A DNA stretch of 64,000 bases, from positions 14,729,344 to 14,793,343 of the forward strand of contig OZ020487.1 of the NCBI GenBank assembly GCA_963971405.1, in the 5' to 3' direction. A program made the position numbers and the translations under genes. Below, piece after piece: positions 12,341 through 23,836 of this stretch (position 1 is the stretch's first letter; every line of letters begins with the position of its first letter). A model generated the notes under the pieces. That model was not told where the DNA came from and did no database searches. It saw nothing but the letters and a program-made list of their open reading frames with translations. Source of the stretch: Psococerastis gibbosa (Eukaryota; Arthropoda; Insecta; Psocodea; Psocidae).

Positions 12341-13225
12341 TCAGAAAGAACCGGTCCGAGTTTACTCAAACATGCTTTCCAATTTATCAAAATTAGTAGA
12401 TAGAGAAAATGAGTAATTTCACGGTAAATAATTTTCCTATGGTAAAATTTCCGATATCTCGGGGGGGGGGGGGGTTGTTCACCTGACGTCACTGGAGGTG
12501 AGGTAAATTCTAGATAGGTCAGACCAACACATTTCCACACAGCAATACTTGCAGGGCATGCATTTACTGCATTTAAGCGTGAATTTTCTATCATTTCTTC
12601 AAAAAAACAATTTTTTTACAAAACCAAATACTTTTCTGGGAAAGCAACCTGCCCGGTTTCTTTACTCAATTTAACACCTAAAACATGCCTGAAGGTAGAA
12701 ATCATCGATAGAAAGGTTTCGCGGAAAAATTATTTTTTAGTCGTTTTTCATTCAAATTTAGTTATTTTTATTTTTTTTTACCCCCAGAAGCAACCTATCA
12801 AGGGGCAAGCGACCCCACGCATTTCGTTAATATTAATAACTACTACAATATATGTCAATTTAAACGAAATAGTTGGAGCCGTTTTTGAGAAGTAATTTTT
12901 TTAGACGTTTTTTTGGAGTTTTTTTGAGAATAAACACCCCCCCCCCCAAAAATTAAGTTAGCCCCAAATAAAAAAAAATTTCTGAGGTATGATTTTTGTG
13001 AACCTACGTGCCAAATTTCACTCAAATACACCGAGTAGTTTGCCCGGAAATCGACGAACAGACAGACTGACAGACCGACAGACCGACCGACAGACAGACA
13101 TTTCGTAAAAAACACTTTTTTGGGTTCCTGGGACCCCAAAATGTGTAAATCCGTTGAAATCTCGGAATCGAAAATTTCGACCGTCACAAAGCTTTCCTTA
13201 TACTACGTATAAATTGGAAAGCAAA
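12340..13225 (-). repeat. Family K, full copy in inverse orientation
   Basis: Reverse complement of the 9924-10820 copy over its whole length, including the tetranucleotide stretch, the poly-G/C tracts and both GCTTTCCAATTTAT ends. The two copies are about 1.5 kb apart. Confidence 0.75.
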
Positions 13226-13655
13226 AATAAAAAATACTCAATTGTTATGAAAAATGACTATAAAACTATTTTTCTGAGGAACCTTCCTATCGATACTTTC
13301 CAACTTTACGTATGTTTTAGGTGCTAAATGGAGTAGCAAAACAGAACAGGGTACTTTCCAAAACAAGGTTTTCGTTTTGAAGAAAAATTATATTTGAAGA
13401 TAATTATTATGGATAATCGGAACCCCAATGTATTGCATACCATGCTATTATTAATGTGTAATCTTATATTATAGGCCTGCCTATTCTACCCCGTGTAATT
13501 GTTCCATCGATCAATATAGTGCTTTAGGATAGGGAAAATATACAGGAAGCCGACATTTAACCATGGGACAATCATTTACCATGGAACTATTACGGTACCT
13601 AATTGATACATAGAAAGAATGTACGGGTCCACTCGTACCGGTTCTTTGGGAACAA
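13221..13655 (+). repeat. Family K, 3' half
   Basis: Matches the second half of the full copy (from the AAAATGACTA block to CGTACCGGTTCTTT), directly abutting the inverted copy. Confidence 0.6.
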
Positions 13656-13757
13656 AAAGTTTTTTTGAAGGGGGAGGGTTAACCCAAAACAGAAATGGAG
13701 GAGAATTGATATTTATAAACCTACATGCCGAATTGACTCGTATCTGTACTTGGTTAA

Positions 13758-14140
13758 GGCGCGCATTCGACTGACCGGCTAGGGCTATTTACAAAAACGG
13801 TGACGTGGTAGCAGACATTCAAGACTTAGGTGACGTTTCCATCGACCTCGCATTGCAGAATGCAAATGACATTGACGGAAATTAGAATTTTTCTTTTTAT
13901 AGAAATCTATTAAAATGTTTGTACTTAACATATCCCATGACGCCATTTTTTAATTTAATTTATTCGTTTGTGATTTTACTGTATGATCATTGATCAATTT
14001 TAACTATGACATAGAGGAAAATAAACATTTCCGTCAATTCTACAATGCGAGGTCGGTGGAAACGCCACCTAAGTCTTGAATGTCTGCTACCACGTCACCG
14101 TTTTTGTAAATAGCCCTAGCCGGTCGGTGGAATGGGCACC
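13758..14140. mobile_element. Composite MITE: inner element inside an outer foldback
   Basis: Outer arms (GACCGGCTAGGGCTA..., ACGGTGACGTGGTAGCAGAC) surround an inner element at 13829-14069. The inner ends are GACGTTTCCATCGACCTCGC and its complement, flanked by TTA/TAA. The same nested arrangement occurs at 36427-36820. The outer left flank is TAA; the outer right end has decayed. Confidence 0.7.
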
Positions 14141-15229
14141 GAAGTCATGCTTCCACACTGCTGTTACACTACGCCAATGGTAAGCTTGTCTTAGCTTGTC
14201 CATTATCACAGGTTGACATAAAGGGTGTATACCAGTTTGCCAATGAGCCAAAATTGTTACTGAACCAATATTAATAATATCCGAAATCCGTGGGTTCCTT
14301 GGCATTGGAAAAGGGACCAATGGACCACAAGTAGGTAGTACACTAAGTTCATGAAAACGTCATCAGGACATTATTATTATAATTATTACATGCCCAATTT
14401 GATCGAATTATATTGATTATTTTGCCCACAGTAAGTTTACGTCACATAAAGAGGTTGCCGATCAGAATTTTAAACTCTTTGTCATGCCATACAAGGTTTC
14501 ACTCCATAAAATCCATCGGATTCTATTTTGCGACTGTACCTATTGTCTGGTTCATTATTGAGCTGCACGCCGTGTCTTTCCCAGTAAATAAATGCCAGAT
14601 AGTACAACTATTGTCGGGGATTGCCTAATGGTCAGGAACGTGTCGTCGACCAGGAGGAAGGTAAACGGGGAAACTAGGAGGAAAGAAGTTCATCTGACAT
14701 CAGGTTCGGATGAGGTCAGAGATCGTGTAGTCTGCAGTGGACTACCCAAGAACCCCACCCGCGTACCGGGAAAAAAAGATTGGTTGCGACTACGCACTGC
14801 CTCAAACCCGTGTAGTTAGCGCGCACACCTATTTTTTTCTTAATAGCACATTATAGGGCTATATGCATATACATACATACGTATATACCTATATAGGCTA
14901 CATATGGTCAACACACAATGCGCAATGGCAGTTTCTATATTGCGGCAGAACTGCTGGGAAGTACGCAAACCTAGCGCCTTGTTAGTTGCGGTGTTGCTTT
15001 TACTCCACCATCCTGTTTTAATGTATTAAAGTAATAAATAAAATCTGAAGTATTTAAAAAGGGCATTAGTAGGTTAGGGGACGTTCCCACTTTTCTATGG
15101 CAACCGAAGATACCCCGTTTGTGTAGTTTGGCGAAGCAAGACATTATTATTATTTTTTTAGGCAAAAACCGCCCAGCGGCCATAGCGCGTATTATGATGA
15201 TGTATATACTTAGAGGGATAGAGGAAAAT
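14141..15229. other. Intergenic, nothing recognised
   Basis: No exon, SINE or clear foldback is seen. A slightly GC-richer patch at 14590-14820 opens a frame without a recognisable domain. Confidence 0.4.
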
Positions 15230-15665
15230 AAAAAAAGACTCAATTTTCCTGAAAAATGACTAAAAAATCATTTTCCTGTGAAACCTTTCTATTGATACTT
15301 TCTAACTTGAGGTATATTTTCGGTGTTAAATAGAGTAACCAAAACTGAACAGGCTTCTTTCCCAAGTAAAGTTTTGGTTGTGAATTAAAAAATATTTTTT
15401 GAAGAAAGTATGGATAATTTATGCCCCAATACTTTGAATGCCCTGCCATTAGTATTGTTTTGTATTTTATTGGTCTCCTCTTTCTAGACTACACAATCAT
15501 CCCATTGATCAATTGAGTGCTTTGGGATTGGGGAAGTCAAGATTACCGAAATTTAACCCTAGGAGAATTTTTTACCATGAAACTACTCATGTTATCTATC
15601 TCGGTACATGTATACTAATTGAAAATAGGAAAGAATGTTCGGGTTAACTCGTACCGGTTCTTCTA
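15230..15665 (+). repeat. Family K, 3' half
   Basis: Same internal block as 13221-13655 (TGAAAAATGACTAAAAAATC, then GTTAACTCGTACCGGTTCTT at the end). Confidence 0.6.
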
Positions 15666-15693
15666 TAACCACCATGCCTGCTAGGGCTGCTGC

Positions 15694-15866
15694 CAAGGCC
15701 GTGCCAGGTTTTGATTTCGGGGGGAGGGGTCCAAAAAATTGTTTTACCTAGTTTATTAATGAATTAATGGTTAAATTCTCCAAGCCATAACGGTTTACAT
15801 ACAAAAATTTATTTTGGGGGGGGGGGGTCCTGAACCCCATGGACCACACCCCTGGGCACGGCCATG
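15694..15866. mobile_element. hAT-like element with perfect 8-bp target duplication
   Basis: Ends are CAAGGCCGTGCCAGG at left and CCTGGGCACGGCCATG at right. GCTGCTGC occurs immediately outside both ends (15686-15693 and 15867-15874). The interior has two G tracts and no coding capacity. The 8-bp duplication and CA...TG-like termini suggest a non-autonomous hAT element. Confidence 0.75.
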
Positions 15867-16036
15867 GCTGCTGCCGTAGGTAGCATTATCTAGTATAGGT
15901 ACCTATTTATATAAGTTAAATTGGTACCTTGAGATACGGCTGCAGCTGCACAATATAGATCTATAATATATTATGATCTATCCCAATACATTACCCCACT
16001 GTAGATGATATTTACGGTGCATGAAGACCTATTATC

Positions 16037-16185
16037 TGGCCAAGCTTCGGAGGGCATGCAAAGCAAGCGGTCCCGGGCCTTCCTAGTTGAGTGTAAGGGA
16101 GGGCTTTATAGCCCTAACTCCACTAGGTTGGCTTAGTAATAGAAACAACAACAACAAAAACAAAATAAAAGTCCTTATTTATTTG
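16037..16185 (+). repeat. SINE-B, 5'-truncated
   Basis: Holds the family body: CTTCGGAGGGCATG, GCGGTCCCGGGCCTTCC, GGGCTTTATAGCCCTAACT and TTGGCTTAGTAATAGAA, then an A-rich tail. The tRNA-like head is missing. Confidence 0.75.
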
Positions 16186-16282
16186 CAATTCAGACAGTTC
16201 CAGAGCCAATATCGATGAAATATTCATTTCTTTTATTTCCTACGGTTTTTCATTAATTCAGTTATACATATTTTAAGCTTAC

Positions 16283-16543
16283 TTCTGCTCTTGAAATCAG
16301 ACAAGATTGAATTCCCAGTTTAGTCGTTATTCCTCGTTCGCCAATAGGCTCAGGTGGTTCTAGAGTTGTATTCGGCTTGTTGACAATGGTTAACGAGGGC
16401 TCGTTGCCGGTACTTCCACCACAGGTTGTGTCAAAATCAGCCAGTTCTTCATCTCTCTCGAAATCAAACACACAGGACTGTGCACAGACAAATCCTACTA
16501 AGAACACTACCAACAGACCTACAATCTTTCCAAACTCATGCAT
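16283..16543 (-). pseudogene. Orphan first exon of a second MAM-like secreted protein
   Basis: An ATG at 16543 opens 87 codons with a signal peptide (hydrophobic VGLLVVFLVGFVCA) followed by QSCVFDFERDEEL, NKPNTTLEPPEPIGERG and SCLISRAE. It ends at a good donor (GTAAGC), in phase 0. It is closely similar to exon 1 of the neighbouring gene at 17572-20030 and lies downstream of it on the same strand, so it is a tandem duplicate. I could not find matching second or third exons in the 1.5 kb downstream, which holds a SINE, a hAT-like element and a family K fragment. It may be a truncated pseudogene, or its later exons may have diverged or lie further away. Confidence 0.6.
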
Positions 16544-16559
16544 TAATTACTGTATTTAA

Positions 16560-17571
16560 TTACGTACTTATAAGTGATCACAAATGAAAATATATGGTAT
16601 TATCTGAAATCAAAACGAAAATGCAGAACATGTACACCGTATAGATAAATGACAGCCGAAATGAATGCTGAGCAAATATTTTTGAATTAAGCACTATTCG
16701 TGCGATTGTACAATATTAGTACATAGGTACCTACAACATTTATTCATTGGATCTGATATTATTTAGTTTTAAATCGATAAGAAAACTGAGCTTTATTGTT
16801 CCTCGCTGTGGCAGTGGAATTCTTCGTGTTTTTCATACACTTACATATTATACAATATATAGTTCATTATTTATTGTTTATAAACATTAAAAGCAACTAT
16901 TTACCTATTTACAGATTAAGATTCCGATTCCCGATTACATTGCTCACAAGTTATGCGAGCCCCGAAGGGGCGATCTGCGTAATTCTCAATGGAACCACGT
17001 CAGTGCGAGGCCCCGAAGGGGTGAGCTGCCACCCGCGTCAGGCGCAAGGGGGGCGGCTAGCTCCGCTTGTTTCTTATAATTTTCTGAAATTTCATGAACT
17101 TCGTATGTGTTTTTTTTTCTTCCCGCTTGCTTGGCATTTTGAGCGAATCCCCGGTCTGCTCATTTATAGGAAGAAGCCTGCCCTTGCCCTTTTTTAATTT
17201 CTATTGGGGGCGCAAAAAATATAACATTATCGTAATTAAAGGTAAATTATCTTTAGGGATACGTATACCCTGATAACCTATTCTTTTATTTCCGTGATAT
17301 GCCTGCTGGAGTGGCAAGGTTTTGTGAAGACACAAACGGTCAAAAAGTCTCCCCAGACTGATTGAGGTACCTGCAAAGTTTAACGCCTATCATAATGATA
17401 ATGAATATGAACAAAAACATCGTATACTGTACATAATAAAAATGTAATCAAGAAGTGCTTCAATGCAAGTCATTGTAGCATAGCATGAGAAACCTTTTAA
17501 TAAACTAAGGTTGGGAGCCTACAGTATATAAAAATCGTGCCAATTACAACGCAAAACTGGTATCACATCCT
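16560..17571. other. Spacer between MAM-like exons
   Basis: No exon is seen. 16955-17065 is a GC-rich patch holding two copies of CCCCGAAGGGG, unlike the AT-rich surroundings; its origin is unknown. TTTATT at 17285-17290 gives AATAAA on the minus strand. Confidence 0.4.
17285..17290 (-). terminator. Candidate polyadenylation signal of the MAM/mucin gene
   Basis: AATAAA on the minus strand, about 285 bases after the stop at 17572. The assignment rests on position only. Confidence 0.35.
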
Positions 17572-20030
17572 TTAAATGGGAAACGTCAATTCTGTTTCTT
17601 CGGAACTATGTTCAGAATCGGCAGAATTAATCGTTGTAGTGGTAGTAGTGACCCATTCCATCTCAGTAGCAGTTTCAGCAGAATATGAAGGAGTGGTTGT
17701 AGTAGTTGTAGTATCCGCAGAAGAAGTAATAGTGGTTACAGCTTCAGTAGTATCAGCAGGAGTAGTAATAGTTTCAGGGGTAGTAGAAGTTGTAGTTTCA
17801 GCAGTGTCCACAGGAGTAGTTGTAGTTACAGTAGTATCATCAGTAGTAGTAGTTGTAGTATCAGTGGAAGGTGTAATAGTGGCTATAGCTTCAGTAGTAT
17901 CCGCAGGAGTAGTAATAGTTATAGTTATAGTAGAAGGAGTAGTGGAAGTTGTAGTTTCAGCAGTACCCGCAGGATTAGTTGTAGTTACAGTAGTATCATC
18001 AGTAGTTGTAGTATCAGTGGAAAGAGTCGTAGTTGTAGCAGGCCAAATATCGATTGTAGTCGTTGGGATTGGATGACGGTTCACTTTGTAACACTCTTCC
18101 GGAGAAGAAATTGGGTCGACTATTTCTAACTTGTCGACATATACTTCGAAACCGTTATTCCTGTATAAGTCAATTTTCACCTGAAATTGTAAATACCTAC
18201 TCAGTCTACGACAAATACCCGGTGTTATTAGGATACAGTATAAAGTGTAACTATGCTAATCTTCATGAGTATTAATCCTTCAAGGGTTACTCACATATTA
18301 TACCTGGTTAATGTAGAAATCAGAATAAAAAGTAAATACCTGCATGAACAACACACCCTTTCCCTCCTGTTACACACTCAACAATATTCGATCTTATACA
18401 TATGGGTATAACAATTTTTGGAAAGTGTAATACAGGTAATCGTATACTTAAATTCAGATTCAAATCGCATATTTCAACATAGAATTTCTAAATATTTCTT
18501 CGATCGAATAAACAATTGCAGTTTGTAGAGTAACTATATAATAAATTAATAGGACTAAAAAAATCTTGTATTACTAAGCCAACCTTAGCGAAGTTAGGAC
18601 TATATACAGTCCTCTCTTACATTCAATAAGGAAGGCCCAGGTCCCAGAACCACCTACCCTTCAAAGCATGGCCATGGCCAGAAAATGCAGCAAGTGTTAT
18701 ATTTCACGAATGTTTATCTATTTACCCTTTTACTTCGAATGTTATTTAAGTACGGTACTTAGGTACCTAATTACCTCCATTTCGGTGAGAAGAGCAAAAT
18801 GGATGGGTCACCTGATCAGACAAAAAGACTCTAAGGCGAGGTTTCCACCGACCTCTCATTGCAGAATGCAAATGACATTGACTTGGTAGCAGATATCATT
18901 AATAAGCCTTGAATGTCTGCTACCACGTCAATGTCATTTGCATTCTGCAATGAGAGGTCGGTGGAAACCCCGCCTAAGCACCATAATAGAAGGCACAATG
19001 GAAGGCACCAATGCAAGAGGGTGACCAAAGAAAGCGTGCGCAGAAGACCTCAAGATAGATATGAGATGCGGAACCTGCTTGGAACTAAAGAGAACGGCTC
19101 AAGGCATGGAGGAGTGGAGAAGGTGGTGGAAAGATTTGCTGCAAACCAATCGTTAGATTGAAACTAAAGAAGAAGACTTAGGTAAATTACCACAGCAGTG
19201 ACGTCCATGAAACCGCTGGAAGGACGAGTTATCAACCGATTTGGGAGTTCGTAGATGGTGGAGCATCGTGCAAAACCGAGGTGACTTGGAACAGTGTTGT
19301 TGAACCTCTAGGTACTTTGTACATACTTACGGAATTACTTACTAGGTATACTTACTTTGCATGCACTTGCTGGAGACAGTGAAAATACTTTACTGTCAGC
19401 TACCCAGACTCCATCCGGATGGGCTTCTGGATCCTCGTCTACGAACGATTCCAGCACACGCCAGACGATTTCCTGGGAAGACGCTTCACACTGAACTGTT
19501 ATCATAAAAAATCCGTAGTCGGACCATTCTTTCCTTTTCGCGTAGTAGATAACTTTTATGGTTTGGTTAGTGGTCATTTTTATCTGAACATAGAAAATAA
19601 ATTGGATATTACATAGTAGTTTTTAGTTTTCCTCCCAAAATCCGATTCTATCTAGTGTCAAGCCATTTCATTTCTGGAGGGGGGGGGGTTGAACCCCATG
19701 AACTTCCCCCTGGCTACGGCCTTACATACGGGGCAAATTTTGAGATTGAGTGATTAAACTTACTTCCGCTTTTGAAATCAGACAAGAATGTTTCTGCCAC
19801 CTAGTTGTTAAGCCTCGTTCACCAATAGGCTCTGGCGGTTCTTGGGGTGTGATTGGCTTGTTGACGATTAACAATGAGGGTTTGTGGTTAGTACTGCCGC
19901 CACAAAAGGAAGAATTGAAATCTCCCAGTTCTTCATCTCGTTCAAAATCAAAAACACAGGACTGGGCTGAGGAAAATTCTACAATGAGCAACACCAACAG
20001 ACCTACGCGCTCTTTTTCAAATTTATTCAT
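17572..20030 (-). CDS. Secreted MAM-like protein with Thr-rich mucin tail (3 exons)
   Basis: Exons on the minus strand are 20030-19764, 19583-19356 and 18180-17572. All junctions are GT-AG and phase 0, giving 367 residues. The ATG at 20030 precedes a hydrophobic signal segment (GLLVLLIVEFSSA). Residues 24-90 (QSCVFDFERDEELGDF...) resemble the start of a MAM domain. Exon 2 (KVIYYAKRKEWSDYGFF, WRVLESF, DGVW) and the start of exon 3 (VKIDLYRNNGFEVYVDKLEI) read as the remaining strands of a jelly-roll. From about residue 206 the protein is dominated by Thr with TTTSTTP, ADTTEA and DDTTVTTT motifs repeated imperfectly, typical of heavily O-glycosylated mucin. It ends EETELTFPI without a membrane anchor, so secretion is expected. 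A second first exon lies downstream at 16283-16543. The function is unknown; a role in mucus, peritrophic or cuticular matrix is inference. The exon structure is secure, the family name less so. Confidence 0.72.
18545..18690 (-). repeat. SINE-B copy
   Basis: Reverse complement of the SINE-B body (TTGGCTTAGTAATACAAG, CCTTCCTTATTGAATGTAAG). It lies upstream of exon 3 of the MAM/mucin gene, inside intron 2. Confidence 0.65.
18755..19165 (+). pseudogene. LINE ORF2 C-terminal fragment split by a MITE
   Basis: The frame VRRAKWMGHLIRQKDS is interrupted by a 140-bp MITE, then resumes as TIIEGTMEGTNARG and later DLKIDMRCGTCLELKRTAQG and EEWRRWWKDLL. The order matches the conserved C-terminus of many non-LTR retrotransposon polyproteins (R-L-K-W-x-GH, then TI-x-EG...RGRPR, then a W-rich end). 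It lies in intron 2 of the MAM/mucin gene, on the opposite strand. Confidence 0.65.
18835..18974. mobile_element. 140-bp perfect foldback MITE with TAA duplication
   Basis: Arms GGCGAGGTTTCCACCGACCT and GGTCGGTGGAAACCCCGCC, flanked by TAA at 18832-18834 and 18975-18977. The outer arm matches the inner element of the composites at 13829 and 36499. The centre (ATGTCTGCTACCACGTCA) matches the arms of their outer element. Confidence 0.85.
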
Positions 20031-20084
20031 GGTGAATCACTGTATTTTAAATTTTAATTTTATCTGAAAATAAAAATGAAATGC

Positions 20085-20315
20085 ATTGGCACTATAGAAG
20101 TGTGACCAGGAACTGAAAGAAATTTGAAGACATCCGGAGTACATCGACTTCGATGACCAGGTGGCAGCGTGCTTGTACTTGTGCGAGTCTCAACACGCCA
20201 TGCGATCGGGGACGTGTCATAACTCAACACGGGTACTGACCTACAGAGGCGACTGAAAAGGTCAATCGGATTCATTCATTAAATTGTTTGTATCCGATTA
20301 ACCTTTATTTAAAAA
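20085..20315 (+). repeat. Dispersed repeat family D, longest copy
   Basis: Contains CCAGGTGGCAGCGTGCTTG, CAACACGCCATGCGATCGGG, CATAACTCAACACGGGTACT, GAGGCGACTGAAAAGGTCAA and an A-rich end. It is shared with 2525 (+), 22325, 27370 and 48655 (-). The length and A-rich end suggest a SINE; the 5' part is only faintly tRNA-like. Confidence 0.65.
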
Positions 20316-20518
20316 AAAAATTAAAAAAACTTCTTCAAACGGAGCCTTACAATGAAAACTTTGACCCTGACTTAATATTAGGTTGGGTCCCACAATCGCT
20401 TGAAAAGTCATGGAATACTGTCAATACTGTCATTCATTGGGACCTAGAATATTCCTTACTTTACAAACAAACGTGGGGCAGGTGCTCTGCATATAACTAA
20501 GAAAATGCCTGGTGCGAG

Positions 20519-20920
20519 CAGTGGCGGACACGGGGGGGGGGGGGGGGGGTAACGGGCGTCATGATCTCCCAAATTTTAAAAAGGCAAACTTAATTAAGAC
20601 AACTTAATTTTTTTTAAAAGACTTGAAATACGAAAAGTTTCATTGTACCGCAATACTTCGTTAAATGGTTTCGTTTCGTTCTGTGTGTACCAACCACAAC
20701 TGTTCAGAAAAACTAAATCAGCTACTTAAATGAAATACCGAATTATTTTTATTCTCAGTTTATACCTGAGGTGGCATTTTGAGGGACGGACACATTTTTG
20801 TTATATTGTGCTTGTTTGTTATATTTTGACCCACAACACTACCCCCCCCCCCCCCCAAATGGGCTGGGTCCATCCCTGATGACCCCAGTCCCTCCAAATA
20901 AAAAGCTGTGTCCGCCACTG
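20519..20920. mobile_element. hAT-like element (402 bp) with G18 and C15 tracts
   Basis: Ends CAGTGGCGGACACG and GTGTCCGCCACTG. Flanking octamers GGTGCGAG and GGAGCGAG differ at one base. There is an 18-base G run just inside the left end and a 15-base C run near the right. No transposase is present. Confidence 0.75.
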
Positions 20921-21545
20921 GGAGCGAGAGGTCGATTAACTCACCGGGCATGTGGCACCAAGCTGTCTTAATTATCAACTCACTAAGTTAATCATTGCGG
21001 TGCATTCTTAATAAAATGATGGAAAGTTGTGTATAAAACCTGGCCATCGGAAACGATTGCATGGGTTTAGCTATCAAACAAGGTGCAACGAATTTGAGAT
21101 TGGGTTACATAATCTAAATAGTAATAATTGGGTATACCTGAGCATTTGTCCCTGAATAGCTGGTTATTTTATGTCTCAAGGTTATAGAAAGGGGTACACT
21201 ACTTGGTTAGTCGGCTTCAGTCTAGCGAGACCAAGTACCAGAAAGTGCTTTAGACTGTTCAGCTTTTAGATGGGGTTCCTTCTTTGTTTCTGCAGCCCGA
21301 TCATGGTGATTTGGGATTAAATTTACTTAAATTTTCACTCTGGCCGATAAATAAAATTTGGCCAGCGGGTTTATCTTAGCAAGAGTTACATGAAAACTTT
21401 AATTCTCGCTGCTTTCATAATTTTTTAAACAGCTGAGCATTATTCTTAAATTCACGACTGGTGAGGGAATGAGATGTTTTTGGCCACCCCTGGCTTCTAA
21501 CTATACTTGGTGTCAAGCAAGGCTTTAATGTATAATAGACCTGCT

Positions 21546-21703
21546 CAAAGCCGTAGCCAGAGGGGGGGTCCAGGGGTTCGGGAGGTCCCGAAATAATTGC
21601 AGTGTACACTAGATAGAATGGAGTTTTAAACATATTGAGGTTACCTCACCTCATGTGACGTCAGATGGACCCCTCCTGAAAAAAATTTCTGGCTATGGCC
21701 TTG
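21546..21703. mobile_element. hAT-like element (158 bp) with perfect 8-bp duplication
   Basis: Ends CAAAGCCGTAGCCAG and CTGGCTATGGCCTTG. GACCTGCT flanks it on both sides (21538-21545 and 21704-21711). The interior resembles 1869-2037 in inverse order, with shortened G/C tracts. Confidence 0.8.
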
Positions 21704-21749
21704 GACCTGCTGCTGAGGACTGGCTGAGGCTCCTCTTTCTTGACCACTG

Positions 21750-22055
21750 CTGCTTTAATGGGATGTCAGGAGAAGTCCAGTTGGCAGAGAACTACACTGT
21801 GAAACGGAAGGTCGAGGTTCGAGACTAAAAATGAAAGGAAGATGTTTCCACCTTCCCTTCAACGGCAGTGAAAAGACGCGACTGCCGGACATGTTGCTGA
21901 CCTCAACATCACTAATAGAGTTGTGTTCAAGAGAGAGGATGGGCTACCCGTCCTCAGGATTAGGCCCTCATTGGTTTTTCCGTTGTCGAGTCACCGCGTG
22001 TTTTGTTATGGTCAGCAACCTGCCCGGCAGCGGCGTTTTCCCTCGCCAGTGAAAT
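21750..22055 (+). repeat. SINE-C candidate (tRNA-like head)
   Basis: A tRNA-like head (AGTCCAGTTGGCAGAG as A box; GGTCGAGGTTCGAGAC as B box, correctly spaced) is followed by a GC-richer body ending near GTCAGCAACCTGCCCGGCAG. A related body fragment occurs near 47490-47560 in intron 6 of the NRF-6 gene. Confidence 0.5.
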
Positions 22056-22324
22056 TAGCTAAGTAGGTATACATAGTAGCAGTCAATGATTGTAATTATT
22101 TAACATGGGGAGATATGGTAAAACTAAGGTCAGTTGGCCCAACAGAAAAATTCCCGGTCGGTTGACTGAGGCAAACTGTGCAAGTGACACGCGAATTACC
22201 GTCAACTAACAATATTGATATACGCATCGTATCGCAGTGACGTATGGGTCAACTCACCGTAGTTAAACTATTACATTACGGCTACTGACACACGTATATG
22301 ATACATTTTTTTCTTTGTTTTATA

Positions 22325-22480
22325 AAAGGGTAAATCGCATACAAACAATTTAATGAATGCATCCGACTAACCTCTTCAATCGCCTCACTAAGTCACCAAA
22401 TAGGTACTTATGTCGAGTTACGACACGTCTCCAAACGCAAAGAGTGTAGAGACTCGCACGCCACCGAAGTACCTAAACGT
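22325..22480 (-). repeat. Dispersed repeat family D copy
   Basis: Reverse complement of the 20085 copy: CATACAAACAATTTAATGAA, then CCTCTTCAATCGCC and GTCGAGTTACGACACGTCTC. Confidence 0.6.
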
Positions 22481-23119
22481 AAACCGTCTTTAAATTGATA
22501 AACCATGCTTGCTGCCGTACAAAGCGATAACAGTGGTATATACGTAAATTAATTCACAAATTGAGTTTCTTATATCATAGGGTTCGTCTTGATATCTAAC
22601 ACCGGTATGAGGAATCAATGACACTTTTTGCCACGCTGTTATTCGACATTATCTTATCACGGAAGCATCGTAAAAGTCTGAAAATTGAAATAAAAAACAA
22701 TTTCAAATGGAGCAACTCGAAAAAATTGCATTACCACAAAGCACGTACTTAGTTGGCTTGCAAATTAAAAGTAGTTTACCTCAACTTATACCTGTCGACA
22801 GCTGCTATATCCTAATAAACCGGTACATGCTTTTTATCTACTAGTATAGCAGATAAGACTTGTATAATATCTACAGTACATACTACGACAATAGTACCGG
22901 TACATAATGATTGCATTAGGGGGTTAGGATTTTCCTCATTTTTTTCAAAAATGTATTTCTTTATAAAAAAAAAACTAGGTTCTCTCAAGAAATCATCTGT
23001 TGTGTTTTGTTTCTTTACTTAGGTTACACCTAAATCTCACTAGAAGCCCAAAATGCTACGTTGAAGTAACTTCTCCAAATATTTTTACATTTTATCAAAA
23101 TATTATATCATATCATTAT

Positions 23120-23835
23120 AGAGGTCTATATATGGTACGAGTACGACTGACCCACACCGGCTTTCCTATTTTTTTCGATTAGTACATGTACTCGAATAGA
23201 TAATATACTGTATACACAGATTTCCATGGCAATTAATTGTCCAATGGATGTTCCCTATTCTAAAGCACAGAATTGATCGATAGAACGATTGCATAGTCTC
23301 AAACAGGCAATATAATACTGGCCACCCATTAATAATAGCAGAGTATGCAATGCATTGGGGCATGGATTATCCATAATTTCTTCCAGATATATTTTTTCTG
23401 TTCGGTTTTTTCATTCTATTTAGCACTTAAAACATGCCTGTGAAGTTAGAAAGTATCGATAAAAAGGTTCCTCAGAATTATTATTATTTTAGTCCTTTTT
23501 CATGAACACTGAGCCTTTTATTTATTTATTTTTTACTCCCAAGGGTATGAAGGGTAAGAGTGGGTTTTATTCACATTACTAACGACTATACGATATACGA
23601 TATATGTCAATTTAAAAATGATCATTGACCATCGAGAATTTTTTCAACCCTTTCTTTGAAAGTTTTGGAAGGCGAAATCCATTTAGTAGTTTGTCCACAA
23701 ATCGATGCACAGACAAACAGACAGACATTTCGCAAGAAACCCTTTTTTGGTTCCTGTGACCTCACAACGTTTCTGACTAATTCCACTGAAATCTTGAAAT
23801 AGACAGTTTGACCATCACAAAGCTAACCTTTCCTA
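23120..23835 (-). repeat. Family K copy, diverged
   Basis: On the minus strand it begins AAAGGTTAGCTTTGTGATGG, followed by the GTCTGTCTGTTTGTCTG stretch and the AAAATGACTA-type block. Confidence 0.6.
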
Positions 23836-23836
23836 A

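Noticed and set aside
17576-18076. Val-rich 166-residue frame on the plus strand
   Set aside because: It is the antisense shadow of the Thr codons of the mucin exon; the minus-strand frame is tied to two spliced upstream exons.
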